A stretch of DNA of 64,000 bases from positions 248,001 to 312,000 of the forward strand of contig CANMOY010000003.1 in the NCBI GenBank assembly GCA_947499595.1. The letters run 5' to 3'. Below are positions 31,670-40,867 of the stretch, piece by piece. The stretch is from an uncultured Mesonia sp. GTDB lineage: Bacteria; Bacteroidota; Bacteroidia; Flavobacteriales; Flavobacteriaceae. Below the pieces are notes generated by a model that had not been told where the DNA came from, searched no databases, and was given only the letters and a program-made list of their open reading frames with translations. The translations under genes were made by a program, and so were the position numbers. Every line of letters starts with the position of its first letter. Positions within the stretch are counted from its first letter, which is position 1.

Positions 31670-34525
31670 ATGCCAAAAAATAAAGATTTAAAAAGTATAT
31701 TAATCATAGGTTCGGGTCCTATTGTAATTGGGCAGGCCTGTGAATTTGATTATTCTGGTAGCCAGTCGCTGCGCTCTCTGCGCGAAGATGGAATTGAAAC
31801 CATCTTGATTAACTCCAATCCGGCAACCATTATGACCGACCCTACCATGGCCGATCATGTGTATCTTAAGCCGCTTACCACCAAATCGCTGATTGAAATA
31901 TTAAAAGAACATCCGCAAATCGATGCGGTATTGCCCACAATGGGAGGGCAAACAGCCTTGAACTTATGTATTGAAGCAGATGAAAAAGGTATTTGGAAAG
32001 ATTTTGATGTGAAGATAATCGGGGTAGATATCGCCGCGATCAATATAACCGAAGATCGAGAAGAGTTTAAGCAGTTGATGTCACGTATCGATATACCGGT
32101 AGCACCTGCCAAAACAGCCAAATCGATGTTAGAGGGGAAAGAAATCGCCCAAGAATTTGGCTTGCCGCTTTTAATACGAGCTTCTTTTACTTTAGGAGGA
32201 GCTGGTGCCGCATTTGTTGAAACCAAAGAAGAATTTGAGCAGGCTTTAGCCCACGGACTTGAAGTTTCGCCTATTCACGAAGTGCTTATTGATAAAGCTT
32301 TGCAGGGTTGGAAAGAGTATGAATTAGAATTACTACGCGATAATAACAATAACGTAGTGATTATTTGTACGGTAGAAAATATGGATCCGATGGGAATTCA
32401 TACCGGAGACTCTATTACTGTAGCCCCTGCTATGACGTTGAGTGATAAAACTTTTCAGCGTATGCGCGATATGGCCATCAAGATGATGCGTAATATCGGA
32501 GATTTCGCCGGGGGTTGTAATGTACAATTTGCTGTGAGTCCAGATGAAAAAGAAGACATCATCGCCATTGAAATCAATCCAAGGGTTTCGCGTTCATCCG
32601 CTTTAGCGTCAAAAGCAACGGGTTACCCTATTGCAAAAATAGCCGCCAAGTTGGCTTTGGGTTATACCTTAGACGAGTTGGAAAATCAGATAACCAAAAC
32701 TACATCGGCATTATTTGAGCCTAGCTTAGATTATGTTATTGTAAAAATACCGCGCTGGAATTTTGATAAGTTTGAAGGCTCTAACCGCTTGTTAGGACCA
32801 CAAATGAAATCGGTAGGTGAGGTAATGGGTATCGGGCGATCTTTTCAAGAGGCGCTGCATAAAGCAACCCAGTCGTTAGAGATCAAGCGCAACGGTTTGG
32901 GGGCAGATGGTAAAGGCTATAACGATTACGAAACCATAGTACAAAAATTGGCGAACCCAAGCTGGGATCGCGTGTTTGTTATTTATGATGCGATACAATT
33001 GGGTATTCCGCTGAGTAGAATTCACGAAATCACCAAAATAGATATGTGGTTCTTAAAGCAGTATGAAGAGCTGTATCATTTAGAAAAAGAAATTGCTAGT
33101 AATTATACTATAGAGAACATCGACAAAGAAATTTTGCTCGAGGCTAAGCAAAAAGGCTATGGAGACCGGCAAATTGCCCATATGCTAAATTGCTTAGAAA
33201 GCGAAGTTTATAAAAAACGAGAAGAGCTAAATATCAAACGCGTATACAAACTGGTTGATACTTGTGCGGCTGAGTTTGTTGCCAAAACACCTTATTACTA
33301 CTCTACTTTTGAGGATGTAGTTGAAACGGCAGATGGTAAACAATACAGCCACAACGAAAGTGAGGTAAGCGATAAGAAAAAAATTATAGTGCTTGGTTCG
33401 GGGCCTAACCGAATAGGTCAAGGTATCGAGTTTGATTACTGCTGTGTACACGGGGTGATGGCTGCAGCCGAATGCGGTTACGAGACCATTATGATTAATT
33501 GTAACCCCGAGACGGTTTCGACCGATTTTGATACGGCAGATAAGCTGTACTTTGAACCCGTATTCTGGGAGCATATTTATGATATTATTCGTCACGAGAA
33601 ACCCGAAGGGGTAATCGTACAGTTGGGCGGACAAACCGCTTTAAAACTAGCCGAGAAACTGAACCGATACGGAATTAAAATTATGGGAACCAGTTATGAA
33701 GCCCTAGATTTGGCCGAAGACCGTGGTAGTTTTTCTAAATTATTACAAGAGAACAACATTCCTTATCCTGAGTTTGGCACTGCCGAAACAGCCGATGAGG
33801 CTTTGGCTTTAGCCGATGAGTTGAACTTTCCTATCTTAGTGCGTCCTTCGTATGTACTGGGAGGTCAAGGAATGAAGATTGTCATTAACAAACAACAATT
33901 AGAGCAGCACGTAGTGGATTTATTGCGTAGCATACCTAATAATAAACTTTTATTAGACCATTATTTAGATGGTGCAATTGAAGCTGAAGCGGATGCTATT
34001 TGTGATGGCGAAAATGTGTATATTATAGGAATTATGGAGCATATTGAGCCTTGTGGTATTCACAGTGGAGATTCAAATGCACTGCTACCTCCTTTTAACT
34101 TAGGTGATTTGGTTATTCAAAAGATAAAAGACCACACCAAGAAAATTGCTCTAGCGCTTAAAACCGTTGGTTTAATCAATGTTCAATTTGCTATAAAAGA
34201 CGATGAGGTATATATTATTGAAGCCAATCCGCGTGCTTCGAGAACCGTACCATTTATCGCTAAGGCTTACGGAGAACCTTATGTGAATTATGCTGCAAAA
34301 GTAATGTTAGGGGAGAAGAAAGTCACCGATTTTGATTTCAATCCGCAACTTGAAGGTTATGCCATCAAGCAACCGGTGTTCTCTTTTAACAAATTCCCAA
34401 ATGTAAACAAACAACTAGGGCCAGAAATGAAGAGTACTGGAGAGAGTATTTTGTTTATCGATAGCTTACGCGATGATGCTTTTTATGATTTATATGCGCG
34501 TAGAAAAATGTATCTGACCAGCTAG
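31670..34525 (+). CDS. carB: Carbamoyl-phosphate synthase large subunit
   Basis: Makes carbamoyl phosphate for pyrimidines and arginine with the CarA glutaminase (not in the window). Two duplicated halves are visible: LIIGSGPIVIGQACEFDYSG at the start and VLGSGPNRIGQGIEFDYCCV at about 560, each followed by an ATP-grasp domain (LIRASFTLGGAGAAF and LVRPSYVLGGQGMKI). At 951 residues it is ~120 shorter than the E. coli enzyme and stops right after GPEMKSTGESILFIDS, so the C-terminal methylglyoxal-synthase-like allosteric domain is lacking, as is usual in Flavobacteriia. Confidence 0.96.
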   Translation: MPKNKDLKSILIIGSGPIVIGQACEFDYSGSQSLRSLREDGIETILINSNPATIMTDPTMADHVYLKPLTTKSLIEILKEHPQIDAVLPTMGGQTALNLCIEADEKGIWKDFDVKIIGVDIAAINITEDREEFKQLMSRIDIPVAPAKTAKSMLEGKEIAQEFGLPLLIRASFTLGGAGAAFVETKEEFEQALAHGLEVSPIHEVLIDKALQGWKEYELELLRDNNNNVVIICTVENMDPMGIHTGDSITVAPAMTLSDKTFQRMRDMAIKMMRNIGDFAGGCNVQFAVSPDEKEDIIAIEINPRVSRSSALASKATGYPIAKIAAKLALGYTLDELENQITKTTSALFEPSLDYVIVKIPRWNFDKFEGSNRLLGPQMKSVGEVMGIGRSFQEALHKATQSLEIKRNGLGADGKGYNDYETIVQKLANPSWDRVFVIYDAIQLGIPLSRIHEITKIDMWFLKQYEELYHLEKEIASNYTIENIDKEILLEAKQKGYGDRQIAHMLNCLESEVYKKREELNIKRVYKLVDTCAAEFVAKTPYYYSTFEDVVETADGKQYSHNESEVSDKKKIIVLGSGPNRIGQGIEFDYCCVHGVMAAAECGYETIMINCNPETVSTDFDTADKLYFEPVFWEHIYDIIRHEKPEGVIVQLGGQTALKLAEKLNRYGIKIMGTSYEALDLAEDRGSFSKLLQENNIPYPEFGTAETADEALALADELNFPILVRPSYVLGGQGMKIVINKQQLEQHVVDLLRSIPNNKLLLDHYLDGAIEAEADAICDGENVYIIGIMEHIEPCGIHSGDSNALLPPFNLGDLVIQKIKDHTKKIALALKTVGLINVQFAIKDDEVYIIEANPRASRTVPFIAKAYGEPYVNYAAKVMLGEKKVTDFDFNPQLEGYAIKQPVFSFNKFPNVNKQLGPEMKSTGESILFIDSLRDDAFYDLYARRKMYLTS

Positions 34526-34550
34526 GAGAAAGCCTAATGCTGATAAAATA

Positions 34551-34586
34551 AAAATCCCTTGCCTTAATACCGCAAGGGATTTTTTT
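34551..34586 (+). terminator. carB terminator
   Basis: AAATCCCTTGC / GCAAGGGATTT, an 11-bp stem with a 9-nt loop, followed by a T-run. A-run on the other side makes it potentially bidirectional. Confidence 0.85.
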
Positions 34587-34662
34587 ATTGCTGATGCTAA
34601 AGGCGAGTCTTCCATAAACTTTAGCTTAATTGCTATAGTCTCCAAAAAGTAGTAAATGCTAA

Positions 34663-34899
34663 TTAAGCTTGATGTAGCCTTGCTCGGTGAGGTTTCAGTG
34701 CGTCGCGTAAACGAATCATTAACGACTCAGGACAAACCAAATAAGCCTCCCAATGCATAGGGTTGATTTGTACTTGTTTAAAAACACTTAGCCCTAAATT
34801 TTCTCGTTGGTTGTATTCTTTTAGATGAACCAGGTGGTGCTGTGCAGTTTTTTCGGCATCAGGACCGCGGAAGTCCCAAATTAGTTCTAAGTTTCTCAT
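34663..34899 (-). CDS. Conserved hypothetical protein, 78 aa
   Basis: Small soluble protein I cannot place in a family; contains ELIWDFRGPDAEKTAQHHLVH, so histidine-rich in the middle, and one Cys. Its ATG overlaps the stop of the SRPBCC gene (ATGA), so both are made from the same mRNA and probably act together. Confidence 0.65.
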   Translation of the reverse strand: MRNLELIWDFRGPDAEKTAQHHLVHLKEYNQRENLGLSVFKQVQINPMHWEAYLVCPESLMIRLRDALKPHRARLHQA

Positions 34900-35354
34900 G
34901 CTTCTTCTACTAAACTGGTGCCGTTTTCGGCAAAATTTTTAAAAGCCTCCATGTATTTATAGCTTTGCTTTTTAAAAGCTTTGGGCATCAAAAATCCCAT
35001 GACTTTCAATGCTAAACTCGAGAAAATAAATTCGTTATCGGCTATCCAAGTAGTGGTGCCATCGGCATTGTCGACGAATGTATTGTGTTGAATGTTTTTT
35101 ACCCCTCGAGTGGTGTATTCGGCTGTCATGGATTCGGGAAGCTTAATACTGATGATTTCTTCGACCATTTCAATTTCACGATTATTCATTTTGTAGCGCA
35201 GTTTCATTTTACTGCCTGCTTCGCCTTGAACCTCGGTAATCGGACTAGCTTCTAGCAATCCTTCTTGCCAGTGCTTTAAATTTTCTATCGAATCCATTTT
35301 TTCGATAAAAACGTGGCGAGGAACCGCTACCTTTATTTCAATTTTGTATTTCAT
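34896..35354 (-). CDS. SRPBCC-family protein
   Basis: 152 residues with the START/Bet v1-like fold pattern: KYKIEIKVAVPRHVFIEKM as first strand and helix, NLKHWQEGLLEASPI, and a late helix AFKKQSYKYMEAFKNFAEN. Such proteins bind hydrophobic ligands in a deep cavity. Not secreted. Coupled by ATGA overlap to the 78-aa gene downstream. Confidence 0.75.
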   Translation of the reverse strand: MKYKIEIKVAVPRHVFIEKMDSIENLKHWQEGLLEASPITEVQGEAGSKMKLRYKMNNREIEMVEEIISIKLPESMTAEYTTRGVKNIQHNTFVDNADGTTTWIADNEFIFSSLALKVMGFLMPKAFKKQSYKYMEAFKNFAENGTSLVEEA

Positions 35355-35421
35355 AATCGATGGGCTAAAAATATTTTGGTAGCTAAGATATCAATTTTCT
35401 ATTTTATGCGTTTTATTTATG

Positions 35422-35452
35422 CTTGTTTAACGCTATAGAATTGTTATTTTTG
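35422..35452 (+). promoter_or_regulatory. Promoter of the peptidyl-prolyl isomerase operon
   Basis: CTTG (35422-35425), 19 bases, TATTTTTG (35445-35452). One mismatch in the -33 box. The first ATG is 20 bp downstream at 35473. Confidence 0.7.
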
Positions 35453-35472
35453 GGCGAATTAATAAAGAAATC

Positions 35473-37410
35473 ATGAAAAAAATCGTTTTACTTTGTTTTT
35501 TAAGCTTTGCTAGTGTAGTGTGGGCTCAAGACCAAGAACAAGTTTTACTTCAAATTAACGATGAGCCGGTAATGGCCGAAGAGTTTAAACGAGTGTTCTC
35601 TAAAAACCTTGATTTGTTAGATCCAGAAGATAGGGATGCGCAATCGTACTTAGATTTATTTATTGATTATAAGTTAAAATTAAACGAAGCCTACGCCCTG
35701 CACTTAGACACTTTGCAAAGTCATCGAGCAGAGTTTGATATTTATCGCATGCAATTGGCCGATAAGTTTATGCGCAATACCACCGCTACAGAAGAGTTGG
35801 TAAAAGAGGCCTACAAGCGTAAGCAGCACGTGCTTGAAGCATCACATATTTTATTACAGTGGCCAAAAGATGCCACAGCAAAAGACTCACTGGCAGTTTA
35901 CCAGCGTGCTGTGGCTATAAAGAAAGAAATAGACGAGGGGATGAGTTTTCAAGCGGCTGCTTTGAAATATTCAGATGATCCTAGTGTAACCGAGAACCAA
36001 GGTCGGCTAGGATGGTTCGGGCCCTTTAAAATGATTTACCCTTTTGAGACGGCGGCCTATGCTACGCCTGTAGGGGAAGTATCTGATCCGGTAAAAACCC
36101 GATTTGGTTATCACCTGATTCATTTAACGGGAAAACGCGAGGCTGGCGGGCGTGTAAAAGTGGCTCACATTATGCTTACCGATAAAGAAGGAGGGCAAGA
36201 TGCCGAAGAAAAGATTAAAGCCATTGCCGATCGTATTAAACAAGGGGCAAGTTTTGCCGATATGGCTAAACAATACAGCGAAGATACCAATACCGCTGCA
36301 AATGGTGGAGAATTAAAAGCCTTTGAAAAAGCTAGTTTGATGAGCGCTAAGTTTGAAGAGGCTGCCTTTGCTTTGAGCGAAGAAAATCCTATTTCTGATC
36401 CGGTAAAAACCGAATTTGGTTGGCACTTGATTAAGCTTATTTTTAAGCAAGATTTACTGCCGTATAGCGATATGAAAGATCAATTGGCAAGACAAGTGCA
36501 ACAAGATGTACGCGCACAGATGATAGATGCCGATATCATTAAAAAAATTGATTCGACTATTGAGGTAGAAGAGAACCCTGAAGCCTTAACTTTCTTTATG
36601 AATTTTATTGATGAAGATTTTTTCACTACTAAAGACAAATCCGCTTTAAGCGAAAAACTACCCGAAGATTTTGTGGTTAAATTTCCTAAAGAAACCAAAA
36701 CCTACGCGAATTTCTTTAGCTACTTAGTGATTAACCAAGTGAAAACGCCACGAAATGAATTTGTTAAAAACCAATGGGTAAAACAATTGCTTAAAAACTA
36801 CATTAAGCTTGAAAAGAAACGCTATTATAAAGAACATTTAGATGAGTATAATACAGAGTATGCTGGTATTATAGAAGAGTACAAAAACGGTTTGCTTTTG
36901 TTTGATTTGATGCAGCAGAAAGTATGGGAGGCAAGCAATAAGGATTCGCTTGGTTTACGAGCGTTTTATGAGCAACACGCAAGTGATTTTAAAAAACCGG
37001 CAGAATTTAGAGCGACTATAGCCTCTGGAACAGATAAAAAAACACTTAGAAATTTACGCAAAGCCTGGTCGAAAAATCCAGAAGATGCCTCGGCTTTAAG
37101 GCAGCGTTTTAAAGCGCAAAATCTTTTATTTGATCAGGGTCGCTACTCGCTTAAGGATGAGCAAATACCTACTAAGTTGAAACCAAAACAAGGCAGTAGT
37201 AAAATTTATAAACATAACGGGCAATATGTTTGGTTATGGATAGAAGAGGTGAAGCCGGCCGGTATACCGCCTTTGGCCGAAATTAGAGGAGAAGTAGCTA
37301 ATGCGTACCAAAGCCAGTTGGAAGAAAATTGGATTGCCCAGTTGCGCGCCGAAAATAATATAACCATTAATCAGTCGGTTTTTGAAAAATTACAAGAAGA
37401 ACTTAAATAA
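35473..37410 (+). CDS. Periplasmic peptidyl-prolyl isomerase, two parvulin domains
   Basis: 645 residues. Signal peptide MKKIVLLCFLSFASVVWAQ. Two PpiC/parvulin domains in tandem at about 121-225 and 228-330: VLEASHILLQWP...GRLGWFGPFKM...RFGYHLIHL and VKVAHIMLTD...GGELKAFEKA...FGWHLIKL. The remaining ~300 residues are helical and have no obvious known domain. Likely a chaperone for outer-membrane or secreted proteins. First gene of a four-gene operon; its stop lies 28 bp inside the next gene. Confidence 0.88.
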   Translation: MKKIVLLCFLSFASVVWAQDQEQVLLQINDEPVMAEEFKRVFSKNLDLLDPEDRDAQSYLDLFIDYKLKLNEAYALHLDTLQSHRAEFDIYRMQLADKFMRNTTATEELVKEAYKRKQHVLEASHILLQWPKDATAKDSLAVYQRAVAIKKEIDEGMSFQAAALKYSDDPSVTENQGRLGWFGPFKMIYPFETAAYATPVGEVSDPVKTRFGYHLIHLTGKREAGGRVKVAHIMLTDKEGGQDAEEKIKAIADRIKQGASFADMAKQYSEDTNTAANGGELKAFEKASLMSAKFEEAAFALSEENPISDPVKTEFGWHLIKLIFKQDLLPYSDMKDQLARQVQQDVRAQMIDADIIKKIDSTIEVEENPEALTFFMNFIDEDFFTTKDKSALSEKLPEDFVVKFPKETKTYANFFSYLVINQVKTPRNEFVKNQWVKQLLKNYIKLEKKRYYKEHLDEYNTEYAGIIEEYKNGLLLFDLMQQKVWEASNKDSLGLRAFYEQHASDFKKPAEFRATIASGTDKKTLRNLRKAWSKNPEDASALRQRFKAQNLLFDQGRYSLKDEQIPTKLKPKQGSSKIYKHNGQYVWLWIEEVKPAGIPPLAEIRGEVANAYQSQLEENWIAQLRAENNITINQSVFEKLQEELK

Positions 37411-38254
37411 AATCCGCTTAAGCTCGCTTGGCTTACTGTCGCTATTTTTGGTGCAGTGTGATCTTTTGGTTCCTACAGAATCAAAGGCGCCACTGGCCAA
37501 GGTATATGACAACTACTTGTATGAAGAGCAAGTATTAGATTTAATGCCTAAGCAATTAACTGGTGAAGATAGTGTAATTTTTTTGCGCAATTATGTAAAA
37601 GATTGGGCCACTGAGCAATTGTTGCTGCACCGTGCGAAGATAAATCTATCTCAAGAAAAACAACAAGAGTTTAACCGATTGGTAGAGCAGTATAAAATAA
37701 ATCTATACAGTGAAGCTTATAAGAGTATGCTCATAGGGCAACGTATAGACACTACGGTGAGCCAAACAGCCATTCGTGATTATTACCAAGAGAATAAGGA
37801 AAACTTTAAGCTCAATCAGAATTTAGTGCGCTTGCGATATATTCAAATTCCGTTGGACTTTAAGAACACCAAAGAATTGAAAAAGAATTTTGATCGGTTT
37901 AATCTTGATGATCAAATCGATATTCAAGATCAGGCCATCACTTATTTAAAATTTAGATTTAATGATTCTACTTGGTATAACTTAGCAGATGTGATAAAAG
38001 ATGTACCTTTGCTCGATGAGCAAAAAATAAAAGAAAATCAAGCCAAACTTTTGCAACTTGAAGACTCGAGCAGCGTCTTTTTAGTGAAAATTAAAGACTT
38101 TAAAGCCCGGAATGAATTGGCTCCGGTAGAATATGTGGAGCCGACGATTAAACAAATTTTAATCAACAAACGCAAGTTGAAGCTGGCCGATGAATTAGAA
38201 AAAGAAATTATAGATAATGCAATTAAAAATAGAAAATTTGAAGAGTTTTATTAG
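37382..38254 (+). CDS. SurA-N-like lipoprotein of the isomerase operon
   Basis: 290 residues, TTG start at 37382 inside the end of the preceding gene. LSSLGLLSLFLVQC is a lipoprotein signal with a lipobox Cys. The mature part has a helical chaperone-like region (NYLYEEQVLDLMPKQL, then a long KINLSQEKQQEFN helix) similar to SurA N-domains. A degenerate parvulin-like C-terminal half lacks the GGELG and FGYH motifs, so catalysis is unlikely. Overlaps both neighbours, implying tight co-expression. Confidence 0.7.
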   Translation: MKNYKKNLNKIRLSSLGLLSLFLVQCDLLVPTESKAPLAKVYDNYLYEEQVLDLMPKQLTGEDSVIFLRNYVKDWATEQLLLHRAKINLSQEKQQEFNRLVEQYKINLYSEAYKSMLIGQRIDTTVSQTAIRDYYQENKENFKLNQNLVRLRYIQIPLDFKNTKELKKNFDRFNLDDQIDIQDQAITYLKFRFNDSTWYNLADVIKDVPLLDEQKIKENQAKLLQLEDSSSVFLVKIKDFKARNELAPVEYVEPTIKQILINKRKLKLADELEKEIIDNAIKNRKFEEFY

Positions 38255-39674
38255 CAGCATGGTGTTTTGTCTAGGTCTTCTGGCAACTGCCTGGGGGCAA
38301 ACCACACCACAAGACAGTACTTTGGTAATCACCGGCGAGGAAGAGCAATTGTTACTCGCTCAACAAGCCGATTCGGTGAAAACCTTTCAGCGCTTTAAAG
38401 CGGATGGAATTGCTGCCGTAGTGGGAGATTACTTGATTTTAGAAAGTGATATTTTAAAGATGAAGGCCGATGCCAAAACCCAAGGTATGGATATGAGCCA
38501 GATTAACGACTGCCAATTGGTAGGACGATTAATGGAGAATAAGCTCTATGCGCATCACGCTCAGCTAGACAGTACCATCGTGGTAAGCGCCGATGAAATT
38601 AACGCGATGATCGATCAGCAGTTAGATCGTATGATGGCCCAAGTGGGCGATATTGAGAAAGTATTGGCTTTTTATCGCAAAGATACCGAAGCTGATTTAC
38701 GCGAGGAACTTTTTAAAATCAATAAAGAACGTACTTTAAGTAGCCGTATGCAAGATAAAATTGTTGGCGAGATGGAAGTAACCCCCGAAGAAGTGCGTAG
38801 CTTTTTTAACTCTATTCCTGAAGACGAACGCCCTTTGTTTGGCGATGAGGTAGAAATTGCACATTTGGTAATTAAACCCGAAGTACCCCAAAGCGAAAAG
38901 CAAAAGGTAATTGACCGTTTAAATGAAATGCGAACCGACATTGTAGAAAACGGAGCTAGTTTTTCAACCAAGGCCGTATTGTATTCTCAAGACGGAACCA
39001 GTATGCGTGGAGGGCAAATGAGTATTACCCGTAATGATCCTTTAGATAAAGACTTTAAGCAAGTGGCTTTTAGTTTGCAAGAAGGCGAGGTAAGTAAGCC
39101 GTTTAAAACCGAGTTTGGCTACCATATTGTACAGTTAGATAAGATAAGAGGGAAGGTGCTGGATATTCGACATATTATCTTAATACCTCAGGTAACCGAA
39201 GAAACCGTGCAAGCGGCACGCAAGAAAATCGATAGTATTCGTACGCAAATTGTAAATAATGAAATTACTTTTGACGAGGCGGCACGTTTATATTCTGAAG
39301 AAAAGGAAACCAAAGGAGATGGAGGTAAATTAATCAATCCAAAATCGGGGGATACCCGTTTTGAATTGACCGATATCGATCCGCTTATTTACGATCAGGT
39401 AAACAATTTGGAAGAGGGGGAAGTTTCTTCCGTTTTAATGGATCAAACAAGAACCGGAACTAAATTCTTTAAATTAGTAACGGTTAATAAAAAACATGAG
39501 GAGCACTTGGCAAATTATGCCCAAGACTACACCAAAATTAAAGAGCTTGCTTTACGCGAAAAACAATTGAAATCGATTGAAAAATGGCAGCGTGAAAAGA
39601 TTATGGATACCTATATCAAAATTAGCGATGACTACAAGCAATGCGATTTTAAAAGTAACTGGTTAAAGCAATAA
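38217..39674 (+). CDS. SurA-like periplasmic peptidyl-prolyl isomerase
   Basis: 485 residues. Signal peptide with SSMVFCLGLLATAWGQ. A SurA-type N-domain (about 60-200: FKADGIAAVVGDYLILESDI) precedes two parvulin domains at about 212-310 (EVEIAHLVIKP, SMRGGQMSITR, EFGYHIVQLD) and 315-420 (DIRHIILIPQ, GDGGKLINP). Domain order is that of SurA, the chaperone for outer-membrane beta-barrels. The 5' end lies 38 bp within the preceding gene, and only 3 bp separate it from the ATPase gene. Confidence 0.87.
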   Translation: MQLKIENLKSFISSMVFCLGLLATAWGQTTPQDSTLVITGEEEQLLLAQQADSVKTFQRFKADGIAAVVGDYLILESDILKMKADAKTQGMDMSQINDCQLVGRLMENKLYAHHAQLDSTIVVSADEINAMIDQQLDRMMAQVGDIEKVLAFYRKDTEADLREELFKINKERTLSSRMQDKIVGEMEVTPEEVRSFFNSIPEDERPLFGDEVEIAHLVIKPEVPQSEKQKVIDRLNEMRTDIVENGASFSTKAVLYSQDGTSMRGGQMSITRNDPLDKDFKQVAFSLQEGEVSKPFKTEFGYHIVQLDKIRGKVLDIRHIILIPQVTEETVQAARKKIDSIRTQIVNNEITFDEAARLYSEEKETKGDGGKLINPKSGDTRFELTDIDPLIYDQVNNLEEGEVSSVLMDQTRTGTKFFKLVTVNKKHEEHLANYAQDYTKIKELALREKQLKSIEKWQREKIMDTYIKISDDYKQCDFKSNWLKQ

Positions 39675-39677
39675 AAT

Positions 39678-40631
39678 ATGACAGAAGTTCAAAAACTAAA
39701 ACAGTTTGTAGCTAAATACCAAGAATTAAAAAGCGAAATCGCCAAGGTAATCGTAGGTCAAGAGAAAGTTGTTGATCAGATATTATGGTCGGTTTTTTCT
39801 GGAGGTCACGCTTTGTTAATCGGTGTACCTGGATTGGCAAAAACCCTAATGGTACAAACCATTTCGCAAGCTTTGGGGCTTGATTTTAAACGGGTACAGT
39901 TTACACCCGATTTAATGCCGAGTGATATTATAGGTGCAGAGTTATTAGATGAAAAACGTCAATTTAAATTTATCAAAGGGCCGGTATTTGCCAATATTGT
40001 TTTGGCAGATGAGATCAACCGAACCCCACCCAAAACCCAAGCTGCACTGCTAGAAGCAATGCAAGAAAAGCATGTTACCGTGGCCGGAAAAAGTTATGCC
40101 TTACCCTTGCCTTATTTTGTTTTAGCTACCCAAAACCCTATAGAACAAGAGGGAACATATCCTTTACCAGAAGCTCAGTTAGACCGGTTTATGTTTTCTA
40201 TATTGTTAGAATATCCTAGCTATGAGGAAGAAGTAAACGTGGTAAAGAATACGACTACTATCCGTAAAGAAAATATTAAAGCGCTATTTAATGCCGATGA
40301 AATCGCTTCGTTACAAAATCTTATAAGGCAGATGCCAGTTGCCGACAATGTGATAGAGTATGCGGTAAAACTGGTAGGTAAAACCCGACCCGCTGGAGAA
40401 TTTGCACCCGCATTGGTAAAAGAGTATGTAGACTGGGGTGCTGGTCCACGTGCCTCACAAAATTTAATTTTAGCTGCGAAAACCCATGCCGCAAGTAAAA
40501 GCAAGTTTTCGCCCGATATAGCCGACGTTAAAGCGGTTGCCACCGGAATATTGCGACATAGAATCATTAAAAATTACAAAGCCGAAGCAGAAGGATTTAC
40601 CGAAGAACGCATTATCGCTGAACTACTGTAA
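39678..40631 (+). CDS. MoxR-family AAA+ ATPase
   Basis: 317 residues. Walker A GVPGLAKT at 49-56, Walker B VLADEINRTPP (Asp111-Glu112), sensor 1 LATQNPIEQEGTYPLPEAQLD and the sensor 2 RASQN segment are all present; this is the PF07726 pattern. MoxR ATPases remodel or help mature partner proteins, usually together with a DUF58/VWA gene. Here the usual partners do not follow; a hairpin and aconitase do. It ends the isomerase operon, so the partner may be an envelope protein. Confidence 0.9.
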   Translation: MTEVQKLKQFVAKYQELKSEIAKVIVGQEKVVDQILWSVFSGGHALLIGVPGLAKTLMVQTISQALGLDFKRVQFTPDLMPSDIIGAELLDEKRQFKFIKGPVFANIVLADEINRTPPKTQAALLEAMQEKHVTVAGKSYALPLPYFVLATQNPIEQEGTYPLPEAQLDRFMFSILLEYPSYEEEVNVVKNTTTIRKENIKALFNADEIASLQNLIRQMPVADNVIEYAVKLVGKTRPAGEFAPALVKEYVDWGAGPRASQNLILAAKTHAASKSKFSPDIADVKAVATGILRHRIIKNYKAEAEGFTEERIIAELL

Positions 40632-40728
40632 GTATTACAAATTGATTTTATGTTAAGTTTTTATCCTTATTTTTAATAGAATCGTAAGATTGTCGATTAA
40701 AATTTTCATACTGCTAAATTTTAAGTAA

Positions 40729-40766
40729 AAAACCTTATTTAGACTCGTTTTAAGTAAGGTTTTCTT
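40729..40766 (+). terminator. Probable terminator of the isomerase-moxR operon
   Basis: AAAACCTTA (40729-40737) and TAAGGTTTT (40755-40763) pair over 9 bp with a 17-nt loop, then CTTG. Weak by T-run but well placed between operon end and the aconitase promoter. Nothing else seen in the 236-bp gap. Confidence 0.5.
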
Positions 40767-40812
40767 GATTTTGTTGCTTATTTTTCTGAGAAAAGCTAAA
40801 AAGCCTAGTTAT

Positions 40813-40843
40813 TTTTTAATTTGATAGGAATTGCTTATTTTCG
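40813..40843 (+). promoter_or_regulatory. Likely aconitase promoter
   Basis: TTTT (40813-40816), 19 bases, TATTTTCG (40836-40843); each box is one base from consensus. ATG 25 bp downstream. Confidence 0.5.
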
Positions 40844-40867
40844 CAGCACTTTAAAACAATTAAACCT

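Noticed and set aside
31670..34525. carB taken as truncated or frameshifted
   Set aside because: The protein is 951 aa and ends cleanly at a normal position for enzymes lacking the allosteric domain, with a terminator after it; this is usual in the group.
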